From: an uncultured Atopobium sp. | GTDB lineage: Bacteria > Actinomycetota > Coriobacteriia > Coriobacteriales > Atopobiaceae | Assembly (NCBI GenBank): GCA_938041635.1 | Contig: CALIAD010000150.1 | Coordinates: 1 to 8,444 of the forward strand | DNA length: 8,444 nt | Direction of reading: 5' to 3' | Shown here: positions 1-6,122 of the stretch, in pieces | Position numbering within the stretch: position 1 is the first letter of the stretch | Layout: each line of letters opens with the position of its first letter | Notes under the pieces: generated by a model | Told to the model about the DNA's origin: nothing | Seen by the model: the letters and a program-made list of their open reading frames with translations, nothing else | Databases searched by the model: none | Program-made: the position numbers and the translations under genes

Positions 1-1
1 G

Positions 2-100
2 CTTATGGGTTATGTCCGCAAGCATGATTTCAAGCCTTTTGGTGTGTACCGTATTATTTTGGGTATTGCTGTTATTGCATACTTCCTGCTTGTTAAGTAG
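2..100 (+). CDS. uppP: Undecaprenyl-diphosphatase UppP (BacA), C-terminal end only
   Basis: Partial gene, cut by the left edge of the window. The 32 visible codons read LMGYVRKHDFKPFGVYRI followed by a hydrophobic stretch (ILGIAVIAYFLLV), then K and a TAG stop at 98-100. A 'YVRKHDFKPFG.YRI.LG' tail running into a last membrane helix is typical of the C-terminus of the UppP/BacA family. These integral membrane enzymes dephosphorylate undecaprenyl diphosphate to recycle the lipid carrier for peptidoglycan and other wall polymers. The catalytic motifs lie upstream of the window and cannot be checked, so the call rests on the tail alone. A strong terminator follows 37 nt later, so the gene is the last of its transcript. 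Confidence 0.72.
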   Translation, partial: LMGYVRKHDFKPFGVYRIILGIAVIAYFLLVK

Positions 101-136
101 TTTTTGACTTACAAGCATTACTACCTATGCATTTAC

Positions 137-165
137 GCGCGGTGAGTTTCTCGCCGCGCTTTTTT
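137..165 (+). terminator. Rho-independent terminator after uppP
   Basis: GCGCGGTGAG (137-146), loop TTT (147-149), CTCGCCGCGC (150-159), then six T (160-165). The 10-bp stem is fully paired, allowing one G-U. It separates the uppP transcript from the surface-protein gene. Confidence 0.92.
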
Positions 166-259
166 ATGCGCAAAACATATGGAAAAAGCGTGGAAAACCT
201 ATGAAAGATATATGTAATCTCTCTTGGCTCATTTACTAAGAATTGCCTTGTCCTCTATG

Positions 260-301
260 CTCTTACGGCTGATTTTTGGTCGTAAGAGTAAGTAATTACT
301 T
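260..301 (+). promoter_or_regulatory. Hairpin plus 12-bp palindrome upstream of the LPxTG surface protein
   Basis: CTCTTACG (260-267) pairs perfectly with CGTAAGAG (281-288) around a 13-nt T-rich loop. Directly after it comes the perfect palindrome AAGTAATTACTT (290-301), ending 11 nt before the AGGAGG ribosome binding site (313-318). There is no T-run after the hairpin, so it is not a terminator. It could be a 5'-UTR stem-loop that protects or controls the mRNA, or two operator sites. I could not find a convincing -35/-10 pair nearby, so the transcription start is unknown and the role is inference. Confidence 0.4.
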
Positions 302-322
302 GTAATAGTTTCAGGAGGATTT

Positions 323-1807
323 ATGCGCCACATTAAGACGCTTCAGAGAATTGCGTGCACGCTTGCGCTTGCGCTTGTTGCAGTTCTTGCAGTTTCTGCA
401 CCAAAACTTGCGTTTGCAGACAATATTGATACATCTACACCAGGTGTAAAGGTTTCTGTTTTCTCGGCTGACGGTAATGCCGATACATCCAGGGTCCTTA
501 CAGACAACCCTCAGCATTCTGGCCACCAGACCCCTGTTCCTGGTCAGTATGGCGAGATTGTCGTTCGCGTTGGTCAGACCATTAGAGACACCGGTGCGTA
601 TTCTCACTACACCACTACTCGCCCTGGTTTTGCTCCTTTTGGTGTAACCACTACTCTGGTCACCGCAGGCGCTTATCCTGAGCTCCCTGCTACTGACTAT
701 GACTTTACGTATGCTTTCTACGGAAACAGCAACACCGTTACTAACAACGGTGGTCAGTTCTATTTTGAGTTCACTGGTCGTAAGGTAACTCCTGCTAACC
801 AGCCTGTTACCGCATTTTTCCTTGTTACCATGCAGGGAGATTCAACGGACCCTGCTAACGTTGGTGGCAACACCACTCACCTTATGTGGGTTGGTTACCA
901 CATCCACGTTATTCCTGCAGAGACCGCCCCAACTCCTACACCTTCCCCAACACCATCTGCAGTTAACCAGCTCATTTATGACGCAAACGGCGGCACCATC
1001 TACGGCAACGCAACTTATACAGAGTCCAAGACTCCAAATAACCCTCGCACTTACGGCTTTGCTGAGTACAACATCATTGAGGACCTGCCTGTCCGCGATG
1101 GCTATAAGTTTGAGTTCTGGAAGCGTTCTTACGTTGATAATCACTTCCGCTATGTTGGTGCTTCTGCTGTTCCTGCAGATGCAAACAATAACCCAGCTGG
1201 CGATAAGCGCTATGTTTCTGAGACTACGGTCTTTAATATGAGAAGCCCTTATACCCTGACTGCTGTTTGGAACCAGGAGTATGAGCTCAGCTATGACGCA
1301 AACGGCGGTACTGGCGCACCTGCTGCACAGAGCGGTTATTTTGGTATTGATAGCAACACCGCTGATTCGCTCACTGATCCTAAGAACGAGACTGTTTCTA
1401 CAACCGTTCCAACTCGTGACGGCTACATCTTCAAGGGTTGGAAGCTTGACGGTACTACCTACCAGGCAGGAGATCAGGTAACCCTTACCACCACCACTCC
1501 TAAGGTTGTTCTTGTTGCAGAGTGGGAGCCAGAGCCAATTGCTCCTGTTACCCCAGAAAACCCTGTAACTCCAGAGAATCCTGGTACTCCAAGCATCCCA
1601 GGCAACCCTAGCGGTCCTCTGACACCAAGCTTCCCAGGAGCTCCAAATCCTGCAGCTATCCCGTATTATGGAGGCTCTGTTCTTCCATACACTGGTGATG
1701 AGAATCACTCGCTTAGCGCTATTGTTATGGCATGTGTCGCAGGTGGCGTGATTGCACTGGCTGTTGTTGCTCGCGCAAAGAGCCGTCAGACAAACTCCAT
1801 GAACTAA
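323..1807 (+). CDS. LPxTG cell-wall-anchored surface protein with Listeria-Bacteroides (InlB-type) repeats
   Basis: Secreted protein of 494 residues, probably attached covalently to peptidoglycan by sortase. The parts in order are: Sec signal peptide 1-32 (basic MRHIKTLQR, hydrophobic core, cleavage after AFA); an unassigned, probably beta-rich domain about 33-201; a TPTPSPTPS linker 202-213; InlB-type (Flg_new) repeat 1 from LIYDANGG at 217 to AVW near 317; repeat 2 from LSYDANGG at 322 to AEW at 401; a Pro-rich stalk 403-450 with two VTPENP units; LPYTG at 454-458; a hydrophobic helix; and a basic tail (RAKSR). These are the classic elements of a sortase substrate. The mature ectodomain has no cysteine. 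The ATG at 323 has an AGGAGG site at 313-318 and gives a complete signal peptide. The gene stands alone between two terminators. An adhesion or host/biofilm contact role is inferred from the architecture; no ligand can be named. Confidence 0.88.
   Translation: MRHIKTLQRIACTLALALVAVLAVSAPKLAFADNIDTSTPGVKVSVFSADGNADTSRVLTDNPQHSGHQTPVPGQYGEIVVRVGQTIRDTGAYSHYTTTRPGFAPFGVTTTLVTAGAYPELPATDYDFTYAFYGNSNTVTNNGGQFYFEFTGRKVTPANQPVTAFFLVTMQGDSTDPANVGGNTTHLMWVGYHIHVIPAETAPTPTPSPTPSAVNQLIYDANGGTIYGNATYTESKTPNNPRTYGFAEYNIIEDLPVRDGYKFEFWKRSYVDNHFRYVGASAVPADANNNPAGDKRYVSETTVFNMRSPYTLTAVWNQEYELSYDANGGTGAPAAQSGYFGIDSNTADSLTDPKNETVSTTVPTRDGYIFKGWKLDGTTYQAGDQVTLTTTTPKVVLVAEWEPEPIAPVTPENPVTPENPGTPSIPGNPSGPLTPSFPGAPNPAAIPYYGGSVLPYTGDENHSLSAIVMACVAGGVIALAVVARAKSRQTNSMN
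977..1308 (+). repeat. Two InlB-type repeats opening with an identical 17-bp direct repeat
   Basis: TATGACGCAAACGGCGG occurs at 977-993 and again at 1292-1308, encoding YDANGG at the start of each Listeria-Bacteroides repeat. Beyond this core the two repeats differ clearly in sequence and length (about 100 and 80 residues), so this is an old domain duplication with a conserved or homogenised core. Confidence 0.8.
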
Positions 1808-1823
1808 GGCAAGTGTTTGGGCT

Positions 1824-1835
1824 AGAAGATCTTCT
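1824..1835. repeat. 12-bp perfect palindrome AGAAGATCTTCT
   Basis: The palindrome lies 16 nt after the surface-protein stop codon and before its terminator. With one mismatch on each side, two further base pairs can form (GC at 1821-1822 with GC at 1837-1838). It could be a short 3'-UTR structure or simply chance; no function is known. Confidence 0.4.
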
Positions 1836-1878
1836 CGCTATACGTGAGCATGGATCCGATAGACACGTTCTTGCAGAT

Positions 1879-1908
1879 AAACCGGTCTTCTTTTGAGGAC
1901 CGGTTTTT
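1879..1908 (+). terminator. Rho-independent terminator after the LPxTG gene
   Basis: AAACCGGTCTTC (1879-1890), TTTT loop, GAGGACCGGTTT (1895-1906), with the T-run continuing to 1908. The 12-bp stem contains one G-U pair and a tetraloop. It ends the single-gene transcript of the surface protein. Confidence 0.93.
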
Positions 1909-1941
1909 AATTGTGGAGTGAGGGCAAAGTGGTGCAATTAA

Positions 1942-1963
1942 TGTCCGGTTATCGGGGTACACT
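1942..1963 (+). promoter_or_regulatory. Putative promoter/operator element upstream of pcrA
   Basis: TGTCCGGTTATCGGGG followed by TACACT lies 35 nt before the pcrA start. Nearly the same string precedes the AmaP-like gene at 7926-7947. TACACT (1958-1963) fits the loose actinobacterial -10 pattern TAnnnT, but no good -35 hexamer is seen at the normal spacing. The conserved TGTCCGG/GGGG part may replace it or be an operator. The assignment is inferred from recurrence, not from a known motif. Confidence 0.4.
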
Positions 1964-1998
1964 TTTATTCTAAGAATGATTGACACAAGGATGGCGCA

Positions 1999-4437
1999 AT
2001 GCAGATTGATCTTGAAGGTTTAAATCCTGCCCAGTATCAGGCGGTTATGACAACTCAGGGACCTCTGTTGGTTCTTGCAGGAGCTGGCTCGGGCAAGACG
2101 CGTGTTTTGACGTTTAGAATTGCGCACATGATTGCTGATGAGGGCGTTCGTCCTTGGCAGATTCTGGCTATCACGTTTACTAACAAGGCTGCAGCAGAGA
2201 TGCGTGAGCGTCTTGAGGCGCTGCTACCTAACAATATTCGCGGCATGTGGGTCTGTACGTTCCACGCCATGTGTGTTCGTTTGCTCAGAGAAGATGGCGA
2301 GCGTCTTGGTTATGGCCCCAATTTTGCTATCTATGATGATGACGATTCAAAGCGCCTGGTAAAGGCCATTCTGTCTGATTTGGATATTGATGTTCGTCAG
2401 TTCCCACTCAACTCCATCCGCTCTAAGATTTCTGCTGCTAAGAATGCTCTTTTGTATCCTGATGATGTAGAGGCGCAGGCAGCAAGTCCTATGGATCACG
2501 TGGTGGCTCGTGTATATCGTGCGCTTCAGACGCGTCTGGATAAAGCCAACGCTATGGACTTTGATGATCTTCTCATCAAGGCGTTTGAACTGCTCTCCAA
2601 GTACCCAGACGTGCTTGCTAAGTACCAGGAGCGTTTCCGTTATATCAACGTTGACGAGTATCAGGATACCAACGGCGTCCAGTACGCAATTACCAAGCTT
2701 TTGGCATCCAAGTATCGCAATCTTATGGTTGTTGGCGATGATGACCAGTCCATTTATTCGTGGCGCGGAGCAGACATCAAAAACATCTTGGCGTTCGAGA
2801 AAGACTATGAGGAAGCAGTTGTAGTTAAGCTAGAGCAAAACTACCGCTCAACGGGCCATATTTTGGCCGCTGCCAATGCAGTTGTTGCGCACAACTCTCA
2901 CCGCAAGTCAAAGCGTCTTTTTACCGATGAGGGAGACGGCGAGAAAATCCAGGTGTATCAGGCATCTGATGAGCGTGATGAGGGTGCGTGGATTGGCTCC
3001 GAGATAGAAAAACTGCACGATAAGGGTACATCGTACGACAACATAGCCGTGTTCTATCGCACCAACGCCCAGTCTCGTATTCTCGAAGATATGTTGCTTA
3101 GAGCTGGTGTGCCTTACAAGATTGTTGGCGGTACTCGATTCTTTGATCGCGCAGAGATCAGAGATGTCATGGCGTACCTCAAAGTTGTCGTCAATCCAGA
3201 TGATGATATGGCTGCGCTGCGTGTTATTAACACGCCTCGTCGCGGTATTGGTGCAACCAGTATTCAGAAGATTCAGACATATGCACTGCATAACGGCTTG
3301 TCGTTCTTCTCGGCATGTGAAGCATGCGTGATGGAAGAAGGCATTTTTACCGCAAAGGTAAGAAATGCGCTGGTAGAGTTTACGTCTGCTATTGAGCATG
3401 GCCGCCATATTGATGGTGAGCTTGATGAGGTTGTAGAGGCAATTATTGACCGCTCAGGTCTTATTCGTGCACTTGAGGCGGAGCATACCATTGAGGCTGA
3501 CGGACGTATCGAGAACATTCGAGAATTCTTTGGTGTTGCAGCAGAGTTTGATGAGTCACACGATGACGTTGAAGAAACGCTTGAGAGCCTGCAGCAGCTC
3601 AGAGAAGCTGGAGCGCTTGATGCGCAAGATGCAGCTTCGCTGAGTGAGGCTGGTTTTGATGCTGCTACCGGCGCACTCGCTGGTGCTGCTGTAGAGACGG
3701 CTCCTGCGCCTCAGGAGGAGAGCTTGCATCCACAGGTTGTGGCAGAGAAGCTTCCTGCGTTTATGGAATGGCTGGCGCTTCGCTCTGACCTGGATAGCTT
3801 GGATGGTTCTACCTCTGCAGTAACGCTCATGACCATTCACGCTGCAAAGGGTCTGGAATTTCCTGCAGTTTTTGTTGCTGGTATGGAGGAGGGAATCTTC
3901 CCTCATGCAAATTACGAGGCAGAAGCAGCTCAGTTAGAAGAAGAGCGCAGACTTGCCTATGTTGCCATTACGCGTGCGCGCAAGCGTCTGTATTTGACGT
4001 ATGCATCTACCAGAAGAACTTACGGCTCTGTTCAGGCAAATCCTGTATCGCGTTTTGTGGGAGAGATTCCTCAAGAGCACGTAAAAGCTATTGGTGTTGG
4101 TTCTGCAGGTTTTTCTGGAGTTGGTTGGGCAAAGCGAGGAGACCGTCATGGAACCTTTGGCTCTGGTCGCGGCTCCGAGGTCTACGGTGGAAACGTTTTT
4201 GGTTCTCGCACGCGCTCTACCGGCGGTGCTCCAGCTCCACGTACAGCTCCTATTCAGAAAGACCCAGCCCGCGCTTCTGCAAGTTTTGCTGTGGGAGACC
4301 AGGTTTCTCACAAGACCTTTGGCCCAGGCGTTGTTTTAGCAGTTCAGGGCGATACTATTGAGGTCAAGTTTACGCGTACTAATAAGACAAAGAAGCTCAT
4401 GAAGGGCTTTGCTCCAATAGTTAAAATTGAGGGATAG
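1999..4437 (+). CDS. pcrA: ATP-dependent DNA helicase PcrA (UvrD/Rep family, SF1A)
   Basis: A 3'-5' DNA helicase of 812 residues for nucleotide excision and mismatch-type repair, replication restart, RecA displacement and rescue at transcription conflicts. Motifs seen: Q motif LNPAQ 8-12; Walker A AGAGSGKT 27-34; Walker B VDEYQD 218-223; motif III GDDDQSIYSWRGAD 246-259; motif IV QNYRST 280-285; motif V TIHAAKGLEF 612-621 with GMEEGIFPH 628-636; motif VI EERRLAYVAITRA 648-660. After a Gly/Arg-rich linker, residues 763-811 (FAVGDQVSHKTFGPG onward) match the PcrA C-terminal Tudor-like domain that contacts RNA polymerase. This domain favours PcrA over other UvrD-like proteins. Residues about 518-577 form an acidic, Ala-rich insertion in the 2B region. 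The ATG at 1999 has AAGGA at 1987-1991 and directly precedes the conserved N-terminus. It is first gene of an operon with the mscS-like gene and mtnN. Confidence 0.96.
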   Translation: MQIDLEGLNPAQYQAVMTTQGPLLVLAGAGSGKTRVLTFRIAHMIADEGVRPWQILAITFTNKAAAEMRERLEALLPNNIRGMWVCTFHAMCVRLLREDGERLGYGPNFAIYDDDDSKRLVKAILSDLDIDVRQFPLNSIRSKISAAKNALLYPDDVEAQAASPMDHVVARVYRALQTRLDKANAMDFDDLLIKAFELLSKYPDVLAKYQERFRYINVDEYQDTNGVQYAITKLLASKYRNLMVVGDDDQSIYSWRGADIKNILAFEKDYEEAVVVKLEQNYRSTGHILAAANAVVAHNSHRKSKRLFTDEGDGEKIQVYQASDERDEGAWIGSEIEKLHDKGTSYDNIAVFYRTNAQSRILEDMLLRAGVPYKIVGGTRFFDRAEIRDVMAYLKVVVNPDDDMAALRVINTPRRGIGATSIQKIQTYALHNGLSFFSACEACVMEEGIFTAKVRNALVEFTSAIEHGRHIDGELDEVVEAIIDRSGLIRALEAEHTIEADGRIENIREFFGVAAEFDESHDDVEETLESLQQLREAGALDAQDAASLSEAGFDAATGALAGAAVETAPAPQEESLHPQVVAEKLPAFMEWLALRSDLDSLDGSTSAVTLMTIHAAKGLEFPAVFVAGMEEGIFPHANYEAEAAQLEEERRLAYVAITRARKRLYLTYASTRRTYGSVQANPVSRFVGEIPQEHVKAIGVGSAGFSGVGWAKRGDRHGTFGSGRGSEVYGGNVFGSRTRSTGGAPAPRTAPIQKDPARASASFAVGDQVSHKTFGPGVVLAVQGDTIEVKFTRTNKTKKLMKGFAPIVKIEG

Positions 4438-4439
4438 CC

Positions 4440-5222
4440 ATGGTATTGATGCATGACGGTTTGATTTTGGGTCTTACTCCACAAGATTTCATTTTTAAAC
4501 TGGTTATCTTTGTTGTTGTGTTCCTTGTGGCTTTTCTTGTAGAGCGCTTTGCAATAAAACTCTCAAAAAAGGCCTTGGACTCTTCAAAGCTGCCGTCAGC
4601 ATCTATTTTTGTCAACATACTACGTGGAGTTATCTGGACGTTTGCTATTCTTGCTGTCTTGCAGCCTGTCTTTGGTATTCAACCAACAGCTTTTGTGACC
4701 GCTTTGGGAGTTACGTCCATTGCCCTCTCTTTTGGTTTACAAGACACCATTTCTAACCTGGTGGGCGGATTGGGTCTCATGCTGGGAGGTGTAGTTAAAC
4801 CTGGAGATAAGGTAAGCATTGGAACTATCTCCGGTGAGGTTATTGACATGAATTGGCGCTCTACCATAGTTCGTGCTCGTGGAGGTAGGGTAGACATCAT
4901 TCCTAATTCAGTACTTAATAAAACAGCACTTGCGCATCGTACCAGGTGGGATATGACAGAAGTGCCCATTAATATAGTGCTTAAACCAACCGTTAATCTG
5001 AGTGCGGCAACGCAAGAAATAACAGAAATTGTTCAAGAGGTAGTTGCACCTCAGCTTGATAGAACATTTCCTATTGAGGTTGAAGCATCAAGCATTGCAG
5101 AGACAGGTATCAAGGTAATCATTCATGTTCACATCAAAGATGATGCAAGTGAAATGAGTGTACGAGACAAAATTGTACGAGCCCTGGCTGGTTCCAGTTG
5201 GCTTGCAGGAGTAGGAGCCTAA
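4440..5222 (+). CDS. MscS-family small-conductance mechanosensitive channel
   Basis: A 260-residue cytoplasmic-membrane channel that opens when membrane tension rises, releasing solutes during hypo-osmotic shock. Three membrane segments are visible at about 18-38, 57-78 and 82-116. The third is the pore helix, rich in small residues and with the MscS-like sequence ALGVTSIALSFGLQDTISNL. It is followed by the beta domain (GDKVSIGTISGEV, about 122-134) and RVDIIPNSVLN (150-160), which matches the 'IPN' signature of the family, and then a mixed alpha/beta C-terminal domain. The length is close to a minimal MscS. The start lies 2 nt after the pcrA stop, with GAGGG (4429-4433) inside the pcrA end, so translation is probably coupled. 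A second ATG at 4449 is possible. No functional link with PcrA or MtnN is obvious beyond co-transcription. Confidence 0.92.
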   Translation: MVLMHDGLILGLTPQDFIFKLVIFVVVFLVAFLVERFAIKLSKKALDSSKLPSASIFVNILRGVIWTFAILAVLQPVFGIQPTAFVTALGVTSIALSFGLQDTISNLVGGLGLMLGGVVKPGDKVSIGTISGEVIDMNWRSTIVRARGGRVDIIPNSVLNKTALAHRTRWDMTEVPINIVLKPTVNLSAATQEITEIVQEVVAPQLDRTFPIEVEASSIAETGIKVIIHVHIKDDASEMSVRDKIVRALAGSSWLAGVGA

Positions 5223-5223
5223 T

Positions 5224-5922
5224 ATGAAAATTGGAATTATTGGAGCCATGGAACCAGAGGTTGCGCTGCTAAAAGAGCAGATGACCATTGAGCGCACCTA
5301 TGAGCAGGCTCGTATGCAATTTGTTGAAGGTCTTTTGGGAGAAGTCCCTGTAGTTGTTGTACAGTCGGGAATTGGCAAGGTCAATGCGGCGGCATGCGCG
5401 CAGATTCTGATTGATACGTTTGCAGTAACACACGTTATTAATACCGGTATTGCAGGGCTTTTAAACTCTGAGCTGCAGGTAGGGGATATTGTCATCTCTT
5501 CGGATTTAGTTCAACACGATATGAACGTTGGTCCTCTCAATTTTGCTGCTGGTCAAATTCCAGGCCTTCCGGTCTTCTCGTTTACAGCAGATGAGGGTCT
5601 TGTTGAACAGGCTCTTGCTTCGGCCAAAGAAGTAGCTCCTCAACTGCAGGTTATTTCTGGCCGCGTTGCTTCAGGAGATCAGTTTGTAAGTTCATCAGAG
5701 TTAGCAGACCACATCTACACAACGTTTGGTGCTGATTGTTGCGAGATGGAGGGCGCCTCAATTGCTCAGGTTGCTTGGCTTAACCACACGCCGTTTGTAG
5801 TAATTAGGCTCATGTCCGATAAGCCCGGTACTACTTCAAGCGTTGATTATTTGACGTTTGAGCGTGAGGCTTCTGAGCGCTCTGCCAGAATTACTGCAGC
5901 TATTATCAAAAAGCTTGCCTAG
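5224..5922 (+). CDS. mtnN: 5'-Methylthioadenosine/S-adenosylhomocysteine nucleosidase
   Basis: A cytoplasmic hydrolase that cleaves the glycosidic bond of MTA and SAH to adenine plus methylthioribose or S-ribosylhomocysteine. It clears inhibitors of SAM-dependent methyltransferases and supplies the substrate of LuxS where that enzyme exists. The 232-residue length is typical. Visible family features: MKIGIIGAMEPEV at the N-terminus with Glu12, the position of the general acid-site glutamate in the E. coli enzyme; GIGKVNAA and NTGIAG in the purine phosphorylase fold; EMEGASIAQVAW with Glu174 and Glu176; and Asp199 in LMSDKPG. Residues 176 and 199 correspond to E. coli Glu174 and Asp197 with a two-residue shift. 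The ATG lies 1 nt after the preceding stop, with AGGAG at 5213-5217. It is the last gene of the pcrA operon. Confidence 0.95.
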   Translation: MKIGIIGAMEPEVALLKEQMTIERTYEQARMQFVEGLLGEVPVVVVQSGIGKVNAAACAQILIDTFAVTHVINTGIAGLLNSELQVGDIVISSDLVQHDMNVGPLNFAAGQIPGLPVFSFTADEGLVEQALASAKEVAPQLQVISGRVASGDQFVSSSELADHIYTTFGADCCEMEGASIAQVAWLNHTPFVVIRLMSDKPGTTSSVDYLTFEREASERSARITAAIIKKLA

Positions 5923-5995
5923 TGACCTGAGGTGTCCTTTTGAGGCAACTCTTCTGGGTTAACTCGGTAGCTCTCCCGGGTCAGTTTGCATTTTT
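5923..5995 (+). terminator. Structured 3' region of the pcrA operon, possible weak terminator
   Basis: Hairpin A pairs 5929-5938 with 5943-5951 around a TTTG loop (nine pairs, one bulge, one mismatch). Hairpin B pairs ACTCGG (5962-5967) with CCGGGT (5976-5981), one G-U, and can extend through CTG/CAG (5954-5956 with 5982-5984). It is followed by TTTGCA and TTTTT (5991-5995). Alternatively, TGACC (5923-5927) can pair with GGTCA (5979-5983), enclosing hairpin A and excluding hairpin B. It most likely ends the operon transcript, but the T-tract is interrupted. No known riboswitch core was recognised. Confidence 0.45.
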
Positions 5996-6043
5996 CATAA
6001 GAGGGAAGGCAGGGCGTAAGAAACAACTTGCGCTTATTTAGCT

Positions 6044-6063
6044 ATTCGAATGTTTGTAAACAT
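6044..6063. promoter_or_regulatory. Dyad-symmetric AT-rich region upstream of pit
   Basis: ATTCGAAT (6044-6051, a perfect palindrome) overlaps ATGTTT-GT-AAACAT (6050-6063, an inverted repeat). Both sit in an AT-rich stretch 60-80 nt before the pit start, which continues with CGAT repeats to about 6085. Position and symmetry suit an operator or promoter region for phosphate control, but I recognise no defined Pho box and no clear -35/-10 pair. Confidence 0.3.
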
Positions 6064-6122
6064 AATTGAACGATATTTCGATTATCATTGTCCCGTTATG
6101 AAAGTGGTTTGAAAGGTACCGA

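Noticed and set aside
181..255. Possible sigma-A promoter (TATGTAAT near 211, TTGCCT/TTGTCC near 243-253)
   Set aside because: No pairing of a -35 and a -10 hexamer with 16-18 nt spacing gives a convincing match.
260..288. Hairpin considered as a second terminator after uppP
   Set aside because: No T-run follows, and a strong terminator already exists at 137-165; it is more likely an upstream element of the surface-protein gene.
1546..1590. Pro-rich repeats considered as a CRISPR or variable-number repeat array
   Set aside because: Only two short VTPENP units with differing codons are present; this is a normal wall-spanning stalk.
842..1708. Long open frame (288 codons) on the - strand
   Set aside because: It lies fully inside the LPxTG gene, has no ribosome binding site or recognisable domain, and its protein is a low-complexity mirror of the biased codons of the + strand gene.
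2908..3408. Antisense open frame of 166 codons within pcrA
   Set aside because: The pcrA frame carries all helicase motifs here; the antisense product has no family features and no start signal.
5954..5984. tRNA-like or T-box-like string (GGTTAACTCGGTAG and similar)
   Set aside because: No acceptor stem, T-arm (GGTTCRA) or T-box core sequence can be assembled around it; it is better explained as part of the 3' hairpins after mtnN.
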